Shown in pieces: positions 45,209 to 57,237 of a stretch of DNA of 64,000 bases (positions are counted from its first letter, which is position 1; each line of letters starts with the position of its first letter). The notes beneath the pieces are model-generated. The model did not search any database. It worked only from the letters and a program-made list of their open reading frames with translations, and had not been told where the DNA came from. Position numbers and translations under genes: made by a program. Source of the stretch: Kalaharituber pfeilii (Eukaryota; Ascomycota; Pezizomycetes; Pezizales; Pezizaceae); assembly GCA_015179045.1 (NCBI GenBank), contig WHUZ01000063.1:124001-188000 (forward strand). The letters are read 5' to 3'.

Positions 45209-46481
45209 GAATAGACAATCCACTAGAGAGTTGGACACAACGGAAGCCGTACCGGGAGCCGCAGCCACTGCAGTAGTGGCAAGGTTTTCAACACGAAGGC
45301 TAGAAGGCACGGGGGAAGTCGACTTCTGTTGCACCAACTGCAAGGGTGAGAAGAAAGGTGCGGGAGTCAGGTGCAGAAACAAAGCGTGGAGGAGGAAAGT
45401 AATATTCTTTCTTCGTGGGCCAAGGGCATAGCAGCCTGTGTAGAAAACTAAAGTCACCCGCACTGCGTCTATCTGCCGTATCATCTAGGATCCAGAATTA
45501 GTGCAGTATCAGCAAGTTCCAGTTTGCTGCCCGCTTTCTCAGATACATATCTTATTCAACGTTACTCTTCGTTCTCAACTAGGGCAGCCTGAGGGTATGC
45601 TACTAGTACTCCTCAGGTGCTCCTGCTACCCTGCCGTGCGTTCTTTGGAAATGTGACGGGGGTCTTCGACGACCCACAAGCACACAATGCGGATCCCATC
45701 AAATTTTCCGCTACCAATCACCTTGACTCTAAATTTCTCCTCCAATCGGAATCGCTATAGCGATTATTGATTGCCATTTGTATTAGAATCACATCGAAGG
45801 GTTCTTCTGGCCGCTGTGGCCTTCACGGAGAAAACTATGGCATCTATCGAACCATAGTTCCATGTGCAAAGGACGCAGAGCACTGGCTTGATTCGCTCGC
45901 AAACTTTCTCCGGAGACTTAGAGAGCTCAGCGGGTGTTCAGCCCCCTCTCTCTATCTGAGGCGAAAGGGGAAGTCCTTGTGTATTGCCTCCCCCTTGCTC
46001 TACAGTCATGACTGTGGCAGCTCCTTCTCCCTGCTGTAGTTTCCTAATAAAGACAGTTAGTTAACCGTAATCACGACTATAGTACTAGTACGCCCTTTCC
46101 ATTTCTATGCCTGGGAGTATAGTACCTTCGAGAAAAATGAGAGGTAGGGGAGTCAGGGTGCAGAATTCTCTCTCCCTCTTGCGTTTATTTTTATTATTCC
46201 AAAACTATAGTTCAAGCAGGGTGTTATAACGCCGACACATCTGTTAGGCTTCCCTGAGTTGCGGGGGATGGGCTTTGCAAACTCTCCAGCTGACGGTGGT
46301 TGTAGTTCAGGGAGAGAGAGAAAATTCGAAACCATGATCTTGTAGTTTGGCGGTGGTTGCAAAGATACATACACATACTCCCTATTTACCAACCCAGAAG
46401 TCTCGTGACTACATCAGTACCCCTCCCCCAACAAGCTGACTAATTCAGAATTTGATATTACAACATCTCCTAGTTACGAGA
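45209..46481. other. Intergenic, no gene seen
   Basis: Short frames only. Nothing recognised. Confidence 0.45.
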
Positions 46482-46545
46482 TAGTCTCGTAACCAGACTT
46501 AGTCAGCGTCGCATGAAATCAGAGTGGCGACGCTAGGAGCGTCTG
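46482..46545. mobile_element. Partial MITE of the TAGTCTCG family
   Basis: TAGTCTCGTAACCAGACTTA at 46482, then GTCAGCGTCGCATGAAATCA, matches the right two thirds of the 31403-31502 element in reverse orientation. The bases just before it (GTTACGAGA) resemble the element's own end, as if it inserted into another copy. Confidence 0.75.
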
Positions 46546-46929
46546 GTTGATTAGCTCCCGAAATTGCTAGCACCAACTTTTGCTGGTGGATTGGTCGTCG
46601 GCTTGGTCATTCCGACATCCACAACTGTATTTACGTATCTCCAAACTCAATGACACCAAATCCAATTGAGTGCCGTAGAGGAGTTTCTTCAACAAGACAG
46701 AACTTCTGTTTTGCCAGTGTAGGTTGATCGGAGCAGAACCTCCATCCACCCTGGACATACAGAATACAACCTCCCCCCTCCGTTTCAGCAACAGCCCACT
46801 TCCGGCATCAACCCCCTCGTGCTCCTCACAACTCCCTACTCCAGTAGCAGCATACGTATACATCGCCACAGTACTCTAAATCTACTCATCTTTAACCCTA
46901 TGAGGGTAGTGTAACTAGGCCACATCTCT

Positions 46930-47060
46930 AATCTACCTTGTTACTAGCCACCTCTATAGACTATCATCACTGTAGTCTATTGCTACTATAGATTATAGTC
47001 CGCTACTACTTCTATAGTCTGCCACCACTATAGAATCTATTGAACTGTTATATATTGCAG
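46930..47060. repeat. Diverged CTATAG/CTGTAGTC repeat units
   Basis: Runs of TATAGTCTGC/ACTATAG-like words that resemble decayed versions of the array starting at 47587. Confidence 0.5.
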
Positions 47061-47586
47061 GTTACCACAACCGTAGGGTGGGCGGTTGGTAGATATACAT
47101 ACAATATACATATATACAATACATACAAGTGGGTAATGATATCAAAAAAACAAAAAAAACATGCAATATATGACAGCCAATAAAGGTATCGCATGTAATA
47201 GATCTGGTAAATACAGAGAGTTATTGGTACTATCCACTAGGTCAAAAAGATACTTGACTAGCAATGCTCACTAGTCCCCTGCATAGCTTATATAGCACTC
47301 ATTTTGTGACTGTAACGCCTTTACTGTTACATATTGCCTACGTCACATATGCATGCGTATATCCACCGACCACTCCACCTATAGTTGCGGTGAGCTCATA
47401 ACACATAAATGTACTCATGAAATTAGTACTATATGAGCTATACAGAGGACTAGTGAGGATCACTAGTCAAGTTAGTCTTGTAACTATACACTGACTAAGT
47501 AGAGTTTCATATTGGATATGCTCTACTATGATAGGAGTCTAGGAGCATCTAGGAGAAAATCAGCCACTCCGTCTAAATCATTACAA

Positions 47587-48196
47587 CAGACTACAGCTTT
47601 CCAGTGGAGGCTTTCCAGTGGAGGCTTTCCAGTGGAGGCTTTCCAATGGGCAATGACTTTCTGGTGGACTTTGAAGGTAGTAGACTATGGCTTTCCAGTG
47701 GACTGGAAAGGTAGTGGACTACAGCTTTCCGGCAGCGGACTACAGCTTTCCGCAGTGGACTACAGCTTTCCGCAGTGGACTACAGCTTTCCGGCAGCAGA
47801 CTACAGCTCTCCGGCAGTACCTACAGCTTTCTGGCAGCGGACAATAGCTTTCCAGCAGCGGACTATGGCTTTCCGGCAGCGACTATGATGGCAGTTGTAG
47901 TAGACTACAGCCTTCCGGCAGTGGACTACAGCTTTCTGGAAGCGGACTACAGCTTTCCGCAGTGGACTACAGCTTTCCGGCAGTGCCTACAGCTTTCCGG
48001 CAGCGGACCACAGCTTTCCGCAGTGGACTACAGCTTTCCGGCAGCGGACTACAGCTTTCTGGCAGCGGACAATAGCTTTCCAGCAGCGGACTATGGCTTT
48101 CCGGCAGCAGACTACAGCTTTCTGGCAGCGGACTATAGCTTTCCGGCAGCGGACTATGGCTTTCCGGCAGCGACTATGATTGCAATTGCAGTGGAC
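47587..48196 (+). repeat. Minisatellite, 20-21 bp unit (ACTACAGCTTTCCGGCAG)
   Basis: More than 25 units of (G)GACTACAGCTTTCCGGCAGC, alternating between 20- and 21-nt forms, preceded by three GGAGGCTTTCCAGT units. The 21-nt form keeps one frame, giving an apparent 171-residue frame (47687-48202) of AADYSFP repeats. The mixture of 20-nt units, which change frame, argues against a protein. Confidence 0.92.
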
Positions 48197-48867
48197 TTAT
48201 GATTAACCAATTCCCGCCTTCCCGCTCGATGCCTCAACCCGGTGGACCCCTCACCCAAGACCCCCCAGCTCCAGTCCCATACTGGCAATCAACGTACATA
48301 CTATATGCCAGTACTCGTACATGTGCAGCTGACCCTGACCCCCTTGCAACTCACCATATGTACCTCTGCTGTGAGTTCGCCCCGATGCCTGCCGCCCACC
48401 CTGTACCCAGATCCCATACCCTGGACCCCCTGAGACCCCGAATCCCGACCGCGACCAGGCCCTACCAATTTATTACAGGACTACAGCTCTCCAATAGACA
48501 ATGGCTTTTCAGTAGACTATGATATTCTAAATTTCTAATAGACTATAGCTTTCTAATAGACTACAGATTTCCAGTGGTTTTAACTGATTATGATAGTAGT
48601 AGGCTATAGCTATCTAGCAAACCATAGTAGTAGTGAACTATAGTAGTAGCCGACTACAATGGCAGTAGACTAGCCGACTACAATGGCAGTAGACTGTAGT
48701 GTCATGAATATAGTAAATGCAGAGAACTACTGTCTGCTAGATTAAAAAGATATTTGACTATAGTCTTATAACTAGTCTGCTTGATTAGCTGCCGGAATTG
48801 TTAGTACTGTTAGTACTGTCAGAAAGCTGTAATCCACTGCAACTGTAGTTTACTAGAAAACTATAAT

Positions 48868-49060
48868 CTGTGGTCCGCTGCCGGATAGCTGTGGTCCGCT
48901 GCCGGAGAGCTGTAGTCCGCTGCCGGAAAGCTGTAGTCTGCTGCGGAAAGCTGTAGTCTGCTGCGGAAAGCTGTAGTCCACTGCGGAAAGCTGTAGTCTA
49001 CTGCCGGAAAGCTATAGTCCGCCACCTTTGCAGTCCCCCGGAAAGCCATAGTCCACTGCA
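48868..49060 (-). repeat. Inverted copy of the same minisatellite
   Basis: GAAAGCTGTAGTCCGCTGCC units on the plus strand are the reverse complement of the 47587-48196 array, with about 670 bp between them. A transcript across both would form a long imperfect hairpin. Confidence 0.9.
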
Positions 49061-49484
49061 ATTACAACCATAGTATCTCGCACCGTAAAGGGAGGCCTGC
49101 CATATCTATTAAATTTAACCAAGTTATTCTGCCGTTCTTACGCCGTCAAAAGGGCCCTGGCATATATGTCGATAGACCTTATTCTGCAGTATCTCGTACC
49201 ATCAAGAGAGACCTATTAATATGTGTGAGCAAGTTGTGTTATGCCTTATCTTGCCTCCACAAGAGACCTTCATACCTCTTTGTCAGACCTCTTGAGTCTA
49301 TGAGTTAATTTCTGATTCTTCAACATATAATTAGGTATAATTCATATGCAAACTAGAAGCAGACTAATCAGCGACTTACTATGCCTAGTCTGATTGCCCT
49401 TATGGGCTATTCCAGCTGGTTCATGGGATAGCATCCAGGCAAGCTGTGATATTTCCTAATGGAGTTAATTGACCATCTTCATGC

Positions 49485-49715
49485 CATTGGGCATATTGAG
49501 CAAAGTAAGCATATTGGGCATGCACATGAGAATTTTGGGCATGTGTGAGCATATTAAGCATTTTAAGCATATTGGGTACACGCATGAGATATTGGGCATA
49601 TTGAGTATATTGAGTACATGAGTATATTGAGTACATGAGTATATTGAGCATATTGAGCATACATGAAATGTAGTACATATTGGACACATTGAGCACATTG
49701 AGCATATTGAGTATG
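49485..49715. repeat. 9-bp minisatellite (AGCATATTG)
   Basis: About 25 imperfect units of AGCATATTG/AGTACATTG. All six frames are open over parts of it because 9 is a multiple of 3; the frames carry NMLNML or QYAQY repeats and are best taken as non-coding. Confidence 0.88.
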
Positions 49716-50046
49716 CACATATTGTCTTGTGACACCAGTGACAGGATTACTTGCGTAATAGACACTGAAGGTATAAACTATGTTTTGCAAAACTATATTA
49801 CAGAATAGTTTGAACATTGCGGAAGTCCCGAGATCAGTTGCGGGTATCAACCAACTTGGCAGACCAACACTGGCATTGGATCCTATAGGCCTAGCAGTAT
49901 GTGTCCATTATGAAGTACAACTTTACAAGTTAGGTTAAATACCATGGAATAGGTGCTTGGGACATAGGTATGGAGGGTTTTAATCTTATGGGAGTGTTTA
50001 CAATTTCCGAAGTTCATTTCGAGTAGCTCAAAACATCAAAAACTGT

Positions 50047-50150
50047 GTTGCGGGATGGTTACGAGACTAGTTGCGGAAGTCCCAAAACTAGTTGCGGAAA
50101 TCCCAGAACTATCATAGTTGCGGAATCCCAGAACTAGTTGCGGAATCAAC
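50047..50150. repeat. GTTGCGGAA repeats containing a 14-bp MITE-end insertion
   Basis: Units of about 25 bp (AGTTGCGGAATCCCAGAACT) occur at 50069-50145. At 50047 GTTGCGGGA, then TGGTTACGAGACTA (50056-50069), then GTTGCGGAA gives a 14-bp MITE end flanked by a 9-base near-duplication (8 of 9). Because GTTGCGGAA is itself repetitive here, this case is weaker than the others. Confidence 0.6.
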
Positions 50151-50159
50151 CAACTTGAC

Positions 50160-50228
50160 GGAGCGGAGCACATTCATGCATGAAACTCCGCTTAGTCAGC
50201 GTCTGGTTACGAGACTAGTTACGAGACA
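50160..50228. mobile_element. Partial MITE (GGAGC...CGAGACTA)
   Basis: GGAGCGGAGCACATTCATG, then CTCCGCTTAGTCAGCGTCTG and GTTACGAGACTA. It shares the end and the GCGGAGCACATTCATG core with the 31403 element. Confidence 0.7.
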
Positions 50229-50333
50229 ACAAGATTCCATCAAAAACCCCTCAACAATTTAAATTCCTCCATATCGTACAATATCTTTCCATCACTTTTT
50301 CCACTATAATTTTGTCTTATATATATATCATTA

Positions 50334-50367
50334 ACCATATACCGACCCTACCGTACGCTATGACGAT
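50334..50367 (-). repeat. Decayed type-1 LINE tail, minus strand
   Basis: The minus strand reads ATCGTCATAGCGTACGGTAG ... ATGGT then TAATGATATATATAT. The outer stem ATCGT/ATGGT pairs throughout if G-U is allowed. Confidence 0.6.
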
Positions 50368-51998
50368 ATTAGGTATGTACAATAACAAAGTATCAAGAGC
50401 GAAAAATAACCCCAATAGAATACAAATATCAATGCATAGTCATCTTTCCCGCCCATCTCATCCACCAGTGGCTCTCTTATCGCCTTCTCCCCCTCAACCC
50501 CCCCCAAAAATCTTAGTTTAATTTTTCCTCACCTTTCATCCCCCCAAACTTCAAAACAACAACCATAGCCAAACTCTACACACTCCGTAAAAAATTCTCA
50601 CATGAATCCAAAATCATGGTGTTGATCTCTCTCTCTCTCTCTCTTTTTATTTTTTTTTTTTTATTTTTTTTTTTTCCCCCAGATTTCTTGGAGCCAGCAA
50701 TCAACTTAAAATCCCCCAAGTTTCATAACCTCTTGCTTAAGCTTTGTCCCTTTATATCGAACCTCCATTAAACGAAAAGACGCAAACGGCTTTGGAAGAG
50801 CTCAAGTTGGATCGGAGTACCAGTAGTCTCGTGCCCAGTAGTCCAGGTTGCTTTTTTTTTTTGAAACACTACAGTATTGATTCTTACGACTCTGTTTTTG
50901 CATTTTTTCTTTCCTGCTATATACAAACCTCTACCTAATCCCAATATCGTCTCATCAACAACATTCACTCTATTATATACACATTTTTTCTTATCTCTCA
51001 ATGCTTCTACCCTTATACATAACCCTCACTCAAAACTAACCTCCAAATCCCAAATCCCAAATCCCCAACCAACCCCTTCCATCTCCACCAAAACATCCCT
51101 ACATATATAATCCCTAAATTTAGTATTTTTCATCAGAAAAACTTACTTACCTACATTGATTCATCGGATAATGGAGACACATGAAGAGAAATAAACATTC
51201 CGTTGATATGATATTACAGTACCAAAACAGGTCAACCGATTGCATACTCGTGCAATCTCGGCACTCGAGGGTTGATTGCACCATCTACACTAGACTACTA
51301 GCAGTGTAGCCCAATCGCACCCTCCAGAGGGACTTGTGAACTTTTTTTTGTTCCCTCGCTTCCCAGTTAGATAAAAAACATCTAACATCATCTTCTTCGC
51401 CCACAACACTCAGTATTACCTCCCTTACATGTATGGCTTTTTTCTGATCAGATAAAAGAATTCAACTAGAATCTACCCCACTTTGAATCCCAAAACTCTA
51501 AAATACGACAACGATAACCATCATTGCAAGCAAGCAGAAACTCAAACAATAGGTCTATTCTCTCACTTCTCCTCTCCTATCCCTCTCCGACTTCTAGAAG
51601 CTATCCCCATTCCAAACCATCCGATTACGAGCTTGTAATAATTCCGATACCAAGTCCAAAGACGACGAAAAACAGCAGATCCAAGCAAAGCGAAACAACA
51701 AAAAAAAAAAAAAAAAAAAAACCCAAAGGCCACCCTGCAGCCCACTTCCTCGGGCCAGAAGTCTATTCAAATGTCTCAAAACTTCAGCAACAATACCCCA
51801 TTCCTTTGGTCTAGATGGATCCCATCCAGCGGACTCTCGGAGCAGGTAGAGGATTCGCAGGTCTAATGAGCTGCCTCAAACCTCCTTGATCATAATGCAT
51901 CTTAGGACAGTCTATCAAATGAGCAACTCCCCGAGCGACGGATATCACCCAATTCCTACTTCTCCTCTAGTTGCCAAGCCCCTTCGACGAAGTTATTT
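50368..51998. other. Intergenic, no gene seen
   Basis: Low-complexity: (CT)n then poly(T) at 50628-50675, poly(A) at 51698-51720. It lies downstream of the carrier gene. Nothing recognised. Confidence 0.55.
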
Positions 51999-53090
51999 TT
52001 ACCAATTCGTCAACGACGCCAACATATCCGCAAACAGCACCTGCAATTCCCACGTTAGCACTAAGCCCAGTATAATCGCCGTATGGGGGGATCATAGCTC
52101 ACCGTCAACATCGCATGCGGCGCAATTCTCACATAATAAGTCCCAAATCCTCTATAAAACCTTCCGATTCCCTCCTCCTTAATCACCTTTCTCACACAGT
52201 CCAGCACTCCATTATATCGTTTATCAGCTCCCTTACCCTGTTCACCCCAGGCGTCAGTCTCAGTCCCAAAGCTGCAGAACTTGATAGGGATGGTAGTTAC
52301 TAACCTGCCTCTGTAACCGCGTCTTTACGAAATCCATTGGCAAACTGAAGAAGCTTGCAAAGAAACCTGCAATAGCACTAGCGGCGAATGCCTGCGTCCC
52401 TGCAGACAATGTCCCATCAAACCTCTTCAATTGTGCCTTCGCCTCGCTGAAGAACGCTAACTGCCCAAAATTCAGCGCCATGGCTCTCGTCACGGTGGGT
52501 AGCGAGCCGTTCCATAGTGCAGGAACACCCTCAGATTTCGAAATCCGCGTCAAGGCATTCAGGACACTGGTATAATTTGCCCTCTGGGCAACAGGACGGA
52601 GCCCATCACTTTGCATCCTGATAAGAGCGAGATCCGCGGGGTTGCCTAGAATTGCACCAAGACCACCGGCGGATAAAGATGCAACTGCACGCTCGCCAAA
52701 CGTGACAGCCCTATTCTCGGACTTTGCCTTGGTGTTGAAGTGGTTCATGAAGGTACCAAAGAACCCCATCCTAGCAGTGGTGTACACTGCCTGCCGGAGC
52801 AGACCAGCAGAGAGACCACTATAGAGGTCCAGGAACCGACCTGATGCAATTATGCCTCGAGTGATGGCCAACGGGGTAGGCCTTGCGCCCCCCGCCGCAG
52901 ACCCCTCACCCGCAAGTTGGATTCGCACCTTGATCATGTCAATAGGCTGGATGATCGTGGTGGCCGCCATCCCCGAGAGTCCACCATTGACGAATGGTAA
53001 GACGGCTCGAGTCACAGGATGATGCTTCAGCGAGAACGACGAAGTCGAACTCGTATCGGTTGTGCTAGTGGATACTGTGGGGGTAGGCAT
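51999..53090 (-). CDS. Mitochondrial carrier, 2-oxoglutarate/malate type
   Basis: Three exons: 53090-52305, then 52258-52103 (or starting at 52237 with another acceptor), then 52040-51999, giving 327 or 320 residues. Three carrier repeats carry the signature: PIDMIKVRIQ (49-58), PADLALIRM (151-159) and PMDFVKTRLQ (251-260). FVNGGLSGMAATTIIQP and the second signature PADLALIRM are features of the oxoglutarate/malate and dicarboxylate carriers (SLC25A11/A10 group), which exchange these acids across the inner mitochondrial membrane for redox shuttling and nitrogen assimilation. The C-terminus (RFYRGFGTYYVRIAPHAMLT, VLFADMLASLTNW) has the family ending. Length is normal and no damage is seen. Exact substrate is inferred. 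Confidence 0.92.
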
Positions 53091-55834
53091 GATTTAGAAC
53101 AAATAAGGATGTCAAGGGCAAAAAAATCTGCTGAGGACGGGGCGAGATGGAAGGTCACAAGGAGCAAACACGCTGTTAATAGCTATTAGCACAAGAGAAA
53201 AAATGTGATCGGTAACCGAGACCCTTGCACTCGGAGCAACGGAGTGTCAATGTGGGGCGACAGAGTTATCTTGTTTCTTTGTTATTCCGTATATTTCCGT
53301 TGACGTCCTGAAGCTTTAACTTGCTTTTTTTTTCGTTGTCTCTTGCGCACGGCAATGCTGTTTTTGTGCTAGCTTAAGCAGCAGAAACCAAGTATCGGGA
53401 GATGGTAGCGGGGCGGGGAGTGTCTAGTGGAGCTTAATTATCCGAAAAAATCCGCTCCTGTACTGTTGATGACGCAGTCAAAAGCTGTCAGCTCCGTTTT
53501 CTCCGTTTATACAGACCAATTTTCAATCTCATTCAAGGGGGAAAAAAAAAAAAAAAGTCCACATTTGAGCCAATTATTTTCTTGCACCAATGTGAATAAC
53601 TCAGCATATAAAGTTTCAAGTTAACAAATTAGGAAATGGTCAAGCGAGTAAAATAAAGTGAAATCTTCCCCGTACCTGAATTCTTAGTGCGACAGGGTGG
53701 TGCGCGTGTGGTGTGCAATAGCTTCTCGGCCAGGGCACAGGCACGGAGTTCACGATAGTGTCAACGGCCGTGCTTTTGCTTGGAGGAGAGGACGATCAGA
53801 CACCACAAAAGCAGCAGGTAGAGGGAGTGCAACCGGGAGGTTAGACTGCTTTCCTTGAAAGGAACTGGGGACAGACAGCTAAGGAAATGGCTATCAGAGA
53901 TGATAAGGTTGAGTGACACGGTTGAATGGAGATTATCGAAAATCCGAAGAGCACCGAGAAAGAAGCTCGTGAGCTACGGACAGGGCGTAGTTTGGGGGAG
54001 TGGCGGGGGGGTGAAGTGTCGAGGAGCAAGTGAGTGAGAAGGGAAGGAATGGCAGTGAGCTGGAGCAGGAGAGGTGAGGAGGTGTGTCAGCTCTCTTGGA
54101 AGGGTGGGTGGTGTCCCTCCGTTTCCTGAAGAGGGTGCAGGTTGGGAGAGCTCATCCGGAAGGATGTTTTGATGCGGAGTGCGGGGGCGCAGTGGCTGTG
54201 GGCGGGTGTGGAAGGGATGGGTATGATACAGTGATGCAGTTGCGGAGGGAAGGGAAGATCATGGGTGGTGGTGGGGGGAGGGAAGAAAGTTTCTGTTGGG
54301 CCTCGCAGCCAACAAGGCTGGTCCTTCACAGCTCCCAGCTCTCCTGATGTGCGACCATAGATTTACCTGGAGGTAGTTCAATCTTCCGTTTCTACACCTC
54401 AACTCACAAAAATTGAGAGAGAGTGCATCGCAGCATTATCGCTCTGCTCATAGCAAGTACGAAGTTGCAACATCTTGACTGTGGTATCAGTGAAAGTGAA
54501 GCTCTCGATGAACTTGAAGCTCCAGCTCGAGATGCGCTGCTCTACAACGCATGCACACCCATGATAACATAAAAGATAAGATGTCCTACAGCTATGGCAG
54601 GTAGCATATATACATCAGGTGCTATCCTAAATTCCCATCTGCCGTCCAATCCCATCCACTCCGAATTCTTCATCGCGATTCCATTCAATTCAATTCAGGC
54701 TCCTGTCGCAACACACGGCAATTAGTAACACAGCCTCGAGCTCTGTGGAGCTCCGTAAACCGCCTAGTCCGCTACCCCCAGAATTACAAGATTCCGCATT
54801 CTGGTACTTGGAAACCCAATCGCGCTAATAGCTCGCTAGACATTAGCTTGTTGGGATGACAGGGGCATGGGATCACGACAGCGACAGTGATGCATGTGGA
54901 CTATGATAGTGATGGGCATTGCCGGCTGCGGGGTAACCAGCACTAGTTTAGTCTTCATTCGTGATAGTGATGTGTTGTTAGGCTATATCGGGCCTAAGTT
55001 GCAGGCTGGCGATCGCAAGGCAGAGGCATGGGAAGAACTGTAGTTCCCAAGTTCTTCTCGTCAAGATGCGAGAAGGTAGCTGACTGTCCAAGACGTGAAC
55101 AAGAGTTATATTGTGCGCAGGACAAGATCAGCAAAAAATGATAGACGCTTAAAATACCGAAATGTGGCGGAGGAGAGAGTGCTATAGGGCGTACTTCGTC
55201 AGCCTCATCATGTGAAATCCTCCTTGAAGCACCATGAGCAGTGTTTGCGTAGGTCCGGTTATCAGCGTAGCTGTTAATAGATTTCTCGTATAGACTGGAT
55301 GAGGAATGTGCATTGTTCTTCTAGCTCCTTCTCCCGTTTTGGGATGTCAGCCGACTGGAGAGTCATGGTACTGAGGGTATTGTTTCGTTAGAGATCTCAA
55401 AGACCTGTCTCTTTACACTGAGCACGAGACCAAGACTTTTAGTCAGCCCAAGGAGAACCTTCGTTTTTTTCACTGTGCTTGTTCTCATCCGTGTTCTATG
55501 ATTTGATCCAACTCACAGGTCCTGCCACCGCAGCGTACACCAAGTCCTCCTTCCCGTTCTTCGTCCTCAACACCTTCTCAGTTCCGATTTCTCAATTTTC
55601 GCATCCACAATATATTACTAAGCTGCCCTTACAAGAAATTCTGGAGTGTTGGGTACACCTTCGATATTAGTGTTTCTTTGTCTTGCGGCGATGCCTTGGG
55701 TGGGTGGGCAAGCCTTTTCGACCGATTGGGCTATTCTGCCCGGTCGCCAAGAATCGGGAATCTCCAATATAATGAATTCGACAATGAGAAGTACAGAATA
55801 AACTTACTTGTTCCTTATGATATGATGAGTAGTC
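53091..55834. other. Intergenic, promoter side of the carrier gene
   Basis: The plus strand is strongly purine/G-rich at 53690-54330. The frames there are long because of the composition and have no domain. Nothing else recognised to 55834. Confidence 0.5.
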
Positions 55835-56092
55835 TCAGCACATGCATCCCCAAAAATCATCAGAATAATACACCTCGGCTCTAGGGGTCTCCGTTGCATT
55901 CCAATGGCAATCCCCAGCATTTCTACGGATCGTATTAATGACATTATCCCTAAAGAGATATTCCACTTTGTTGGCTTGAAGGAATCTTAAAACGACTTCT
56001 TCGGTCCACTTCTTGATATCCTTGTTTTCGAGATTGTCTGGAATCGCGGAGCCCGGTAATGGGAGCTGATGGGCGCCGGTTACTCTCTTCAA
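55835..56092 (-). CDS. Hypothetical, possible SAM-domain-like fragment
   Basis: An 85-residue frame with IKKWTEEVVLRFLQANKVEY LFRDNVI-type spacing that recalls the first helices of a SAM domain (W..EEV..FL....F..N.I). No neighbouring exon was found and the rest is unrecognisable. Real coding status is doubtful. Confidence 0.25.
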   Translation of the reverse strand: MKRVTGAHQLPLPGSAIPDNLENKDIKKWTEEVVLRFLQANKVEYLFRDNVINTIRRNAGDCHWNATETPRAEVYYSDDFWGCMC

Positions 56093-57160
56093 AATAGGAA
56101 GAAGTAATGTTGTTGCGAATGCCGACCTACTGAACAGTATAGAGTGAGAAAACGGTGATACGGCAGAGCTGCAGGTATATTTGTTGACAGCACTGAGTAT
56201 TGTTTCCCATTGGGTAATTCTTGTAAAGTACCGTCAAAATTCGGCAATAAGGATGGAGGTACTCGTGTAGCCGTGAATAAGACTTTAGCAGATATCCAGG
56301 CGGGACGTGCCGTAATTAAGACTATACTCTTTTCGAGTTATTGTGGTATTCATCTTTCATCTTATATTGCCAAGGCAGTCCCAACAGTCTCACTCCACTT
56401 GACGTTGGTGAGATTCATCGTCCTTTTTCGATCCTTGAACCCTTTACCTGACCCATAGATCTATTCGATCTATCGAGCGTCAGAAGCATTTCCAAGATAT
56501 GCATCCTTAAGCATACCGACCGTGAGGGGGTGGTGCGATGTTACCCAGACATAGAGCGAGGGCCTATTAGGGGAGCAAGTATGATGCGAAAGGATAAAGA
56601 CCCAGTGTGTGAAAAAAAATGAAGCCCTTGAGGCACAGAATATTTCGTTCTCTCGAGATGTGCATTTATCCCTCCAAAATTGCTGCAATCAGACTACAAA
56701 ATTGCCATCGTTCACTTTCTGCAATAGGTAATCTCCATTAGTACCTGCAACTTCCCAATTAGGAGGATGAAGCTTAACATGCGAACTAGTCTGGTTGGCA
56801 CGACCCCCGACCGGAGGGAGGCATGCGAACTTAAGTTCAGTCACTTTCTGAAACGGCAAGGGCTGTAATCGCCAGTTCGATACTGGTAATCCCCATGACA
56901 TGCAAGGCTGAAAAGCACCCGAAAAGAGTGTGGCAAGATTGCCCTGTATGAATTACGTGTTGATTTCACAAATCTTTCCTCACGAACGGGATTTTAAGTT
57001 CTTCGAATGCCGCATCTAGCGGATCATGAAACTTGGCTACTCTCGTAAACTTCATCCACTCCTTTGATTTTTATTTTCTTCTGCCTGGCTTCCGCTGCGG
57101 TGTCCGTACAAACCTTTCAGAAACATATTAATTTGTCCAGTTGCATTATCAGAAGCCTCT
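56093..57160. other. Intergenic, no gene seen
   Basis: Short frames only, no motif. Confidence 0.45.
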
Positions 57161-57237
57161 GGTCTCGATAACCAGACGCTAACTAAGCGGAGTTTTAGGA
57201 AAACGGTTGGACTCCGCTTGGCTACATAGTAGTCTCA
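57161..57237. mobile_element. MITE relative of the TAGTCTCG family
   Basis: GGTCTCGATAACCAGACGCT, AACTAAGCGGAGTT, then ACTCCGCTTGGCTACATAGT and AGTCTC. The inner part AAGCGGAGT/ACTCCGCTT is an inverted repeat. Confidence 0.65.

Noticed and set aside
47687..48202. 171-residue AADYSFP repeat protein
   Set aside because: The array mixes 20- and 21-nt units, shifts frame repeatedly, and a reverse-strand version exists; best explained as non-coding minisatellite.
49421..49850. Minus-strand frames rich in NMLN/QYAQY
   Set aside because: By-product of a 9-bp tandem repeat, open in several frames at once.
53855..54347. Long open frames on both strands
   Set aside because: Result of strong purine bias; no motif, no start context or splice support.
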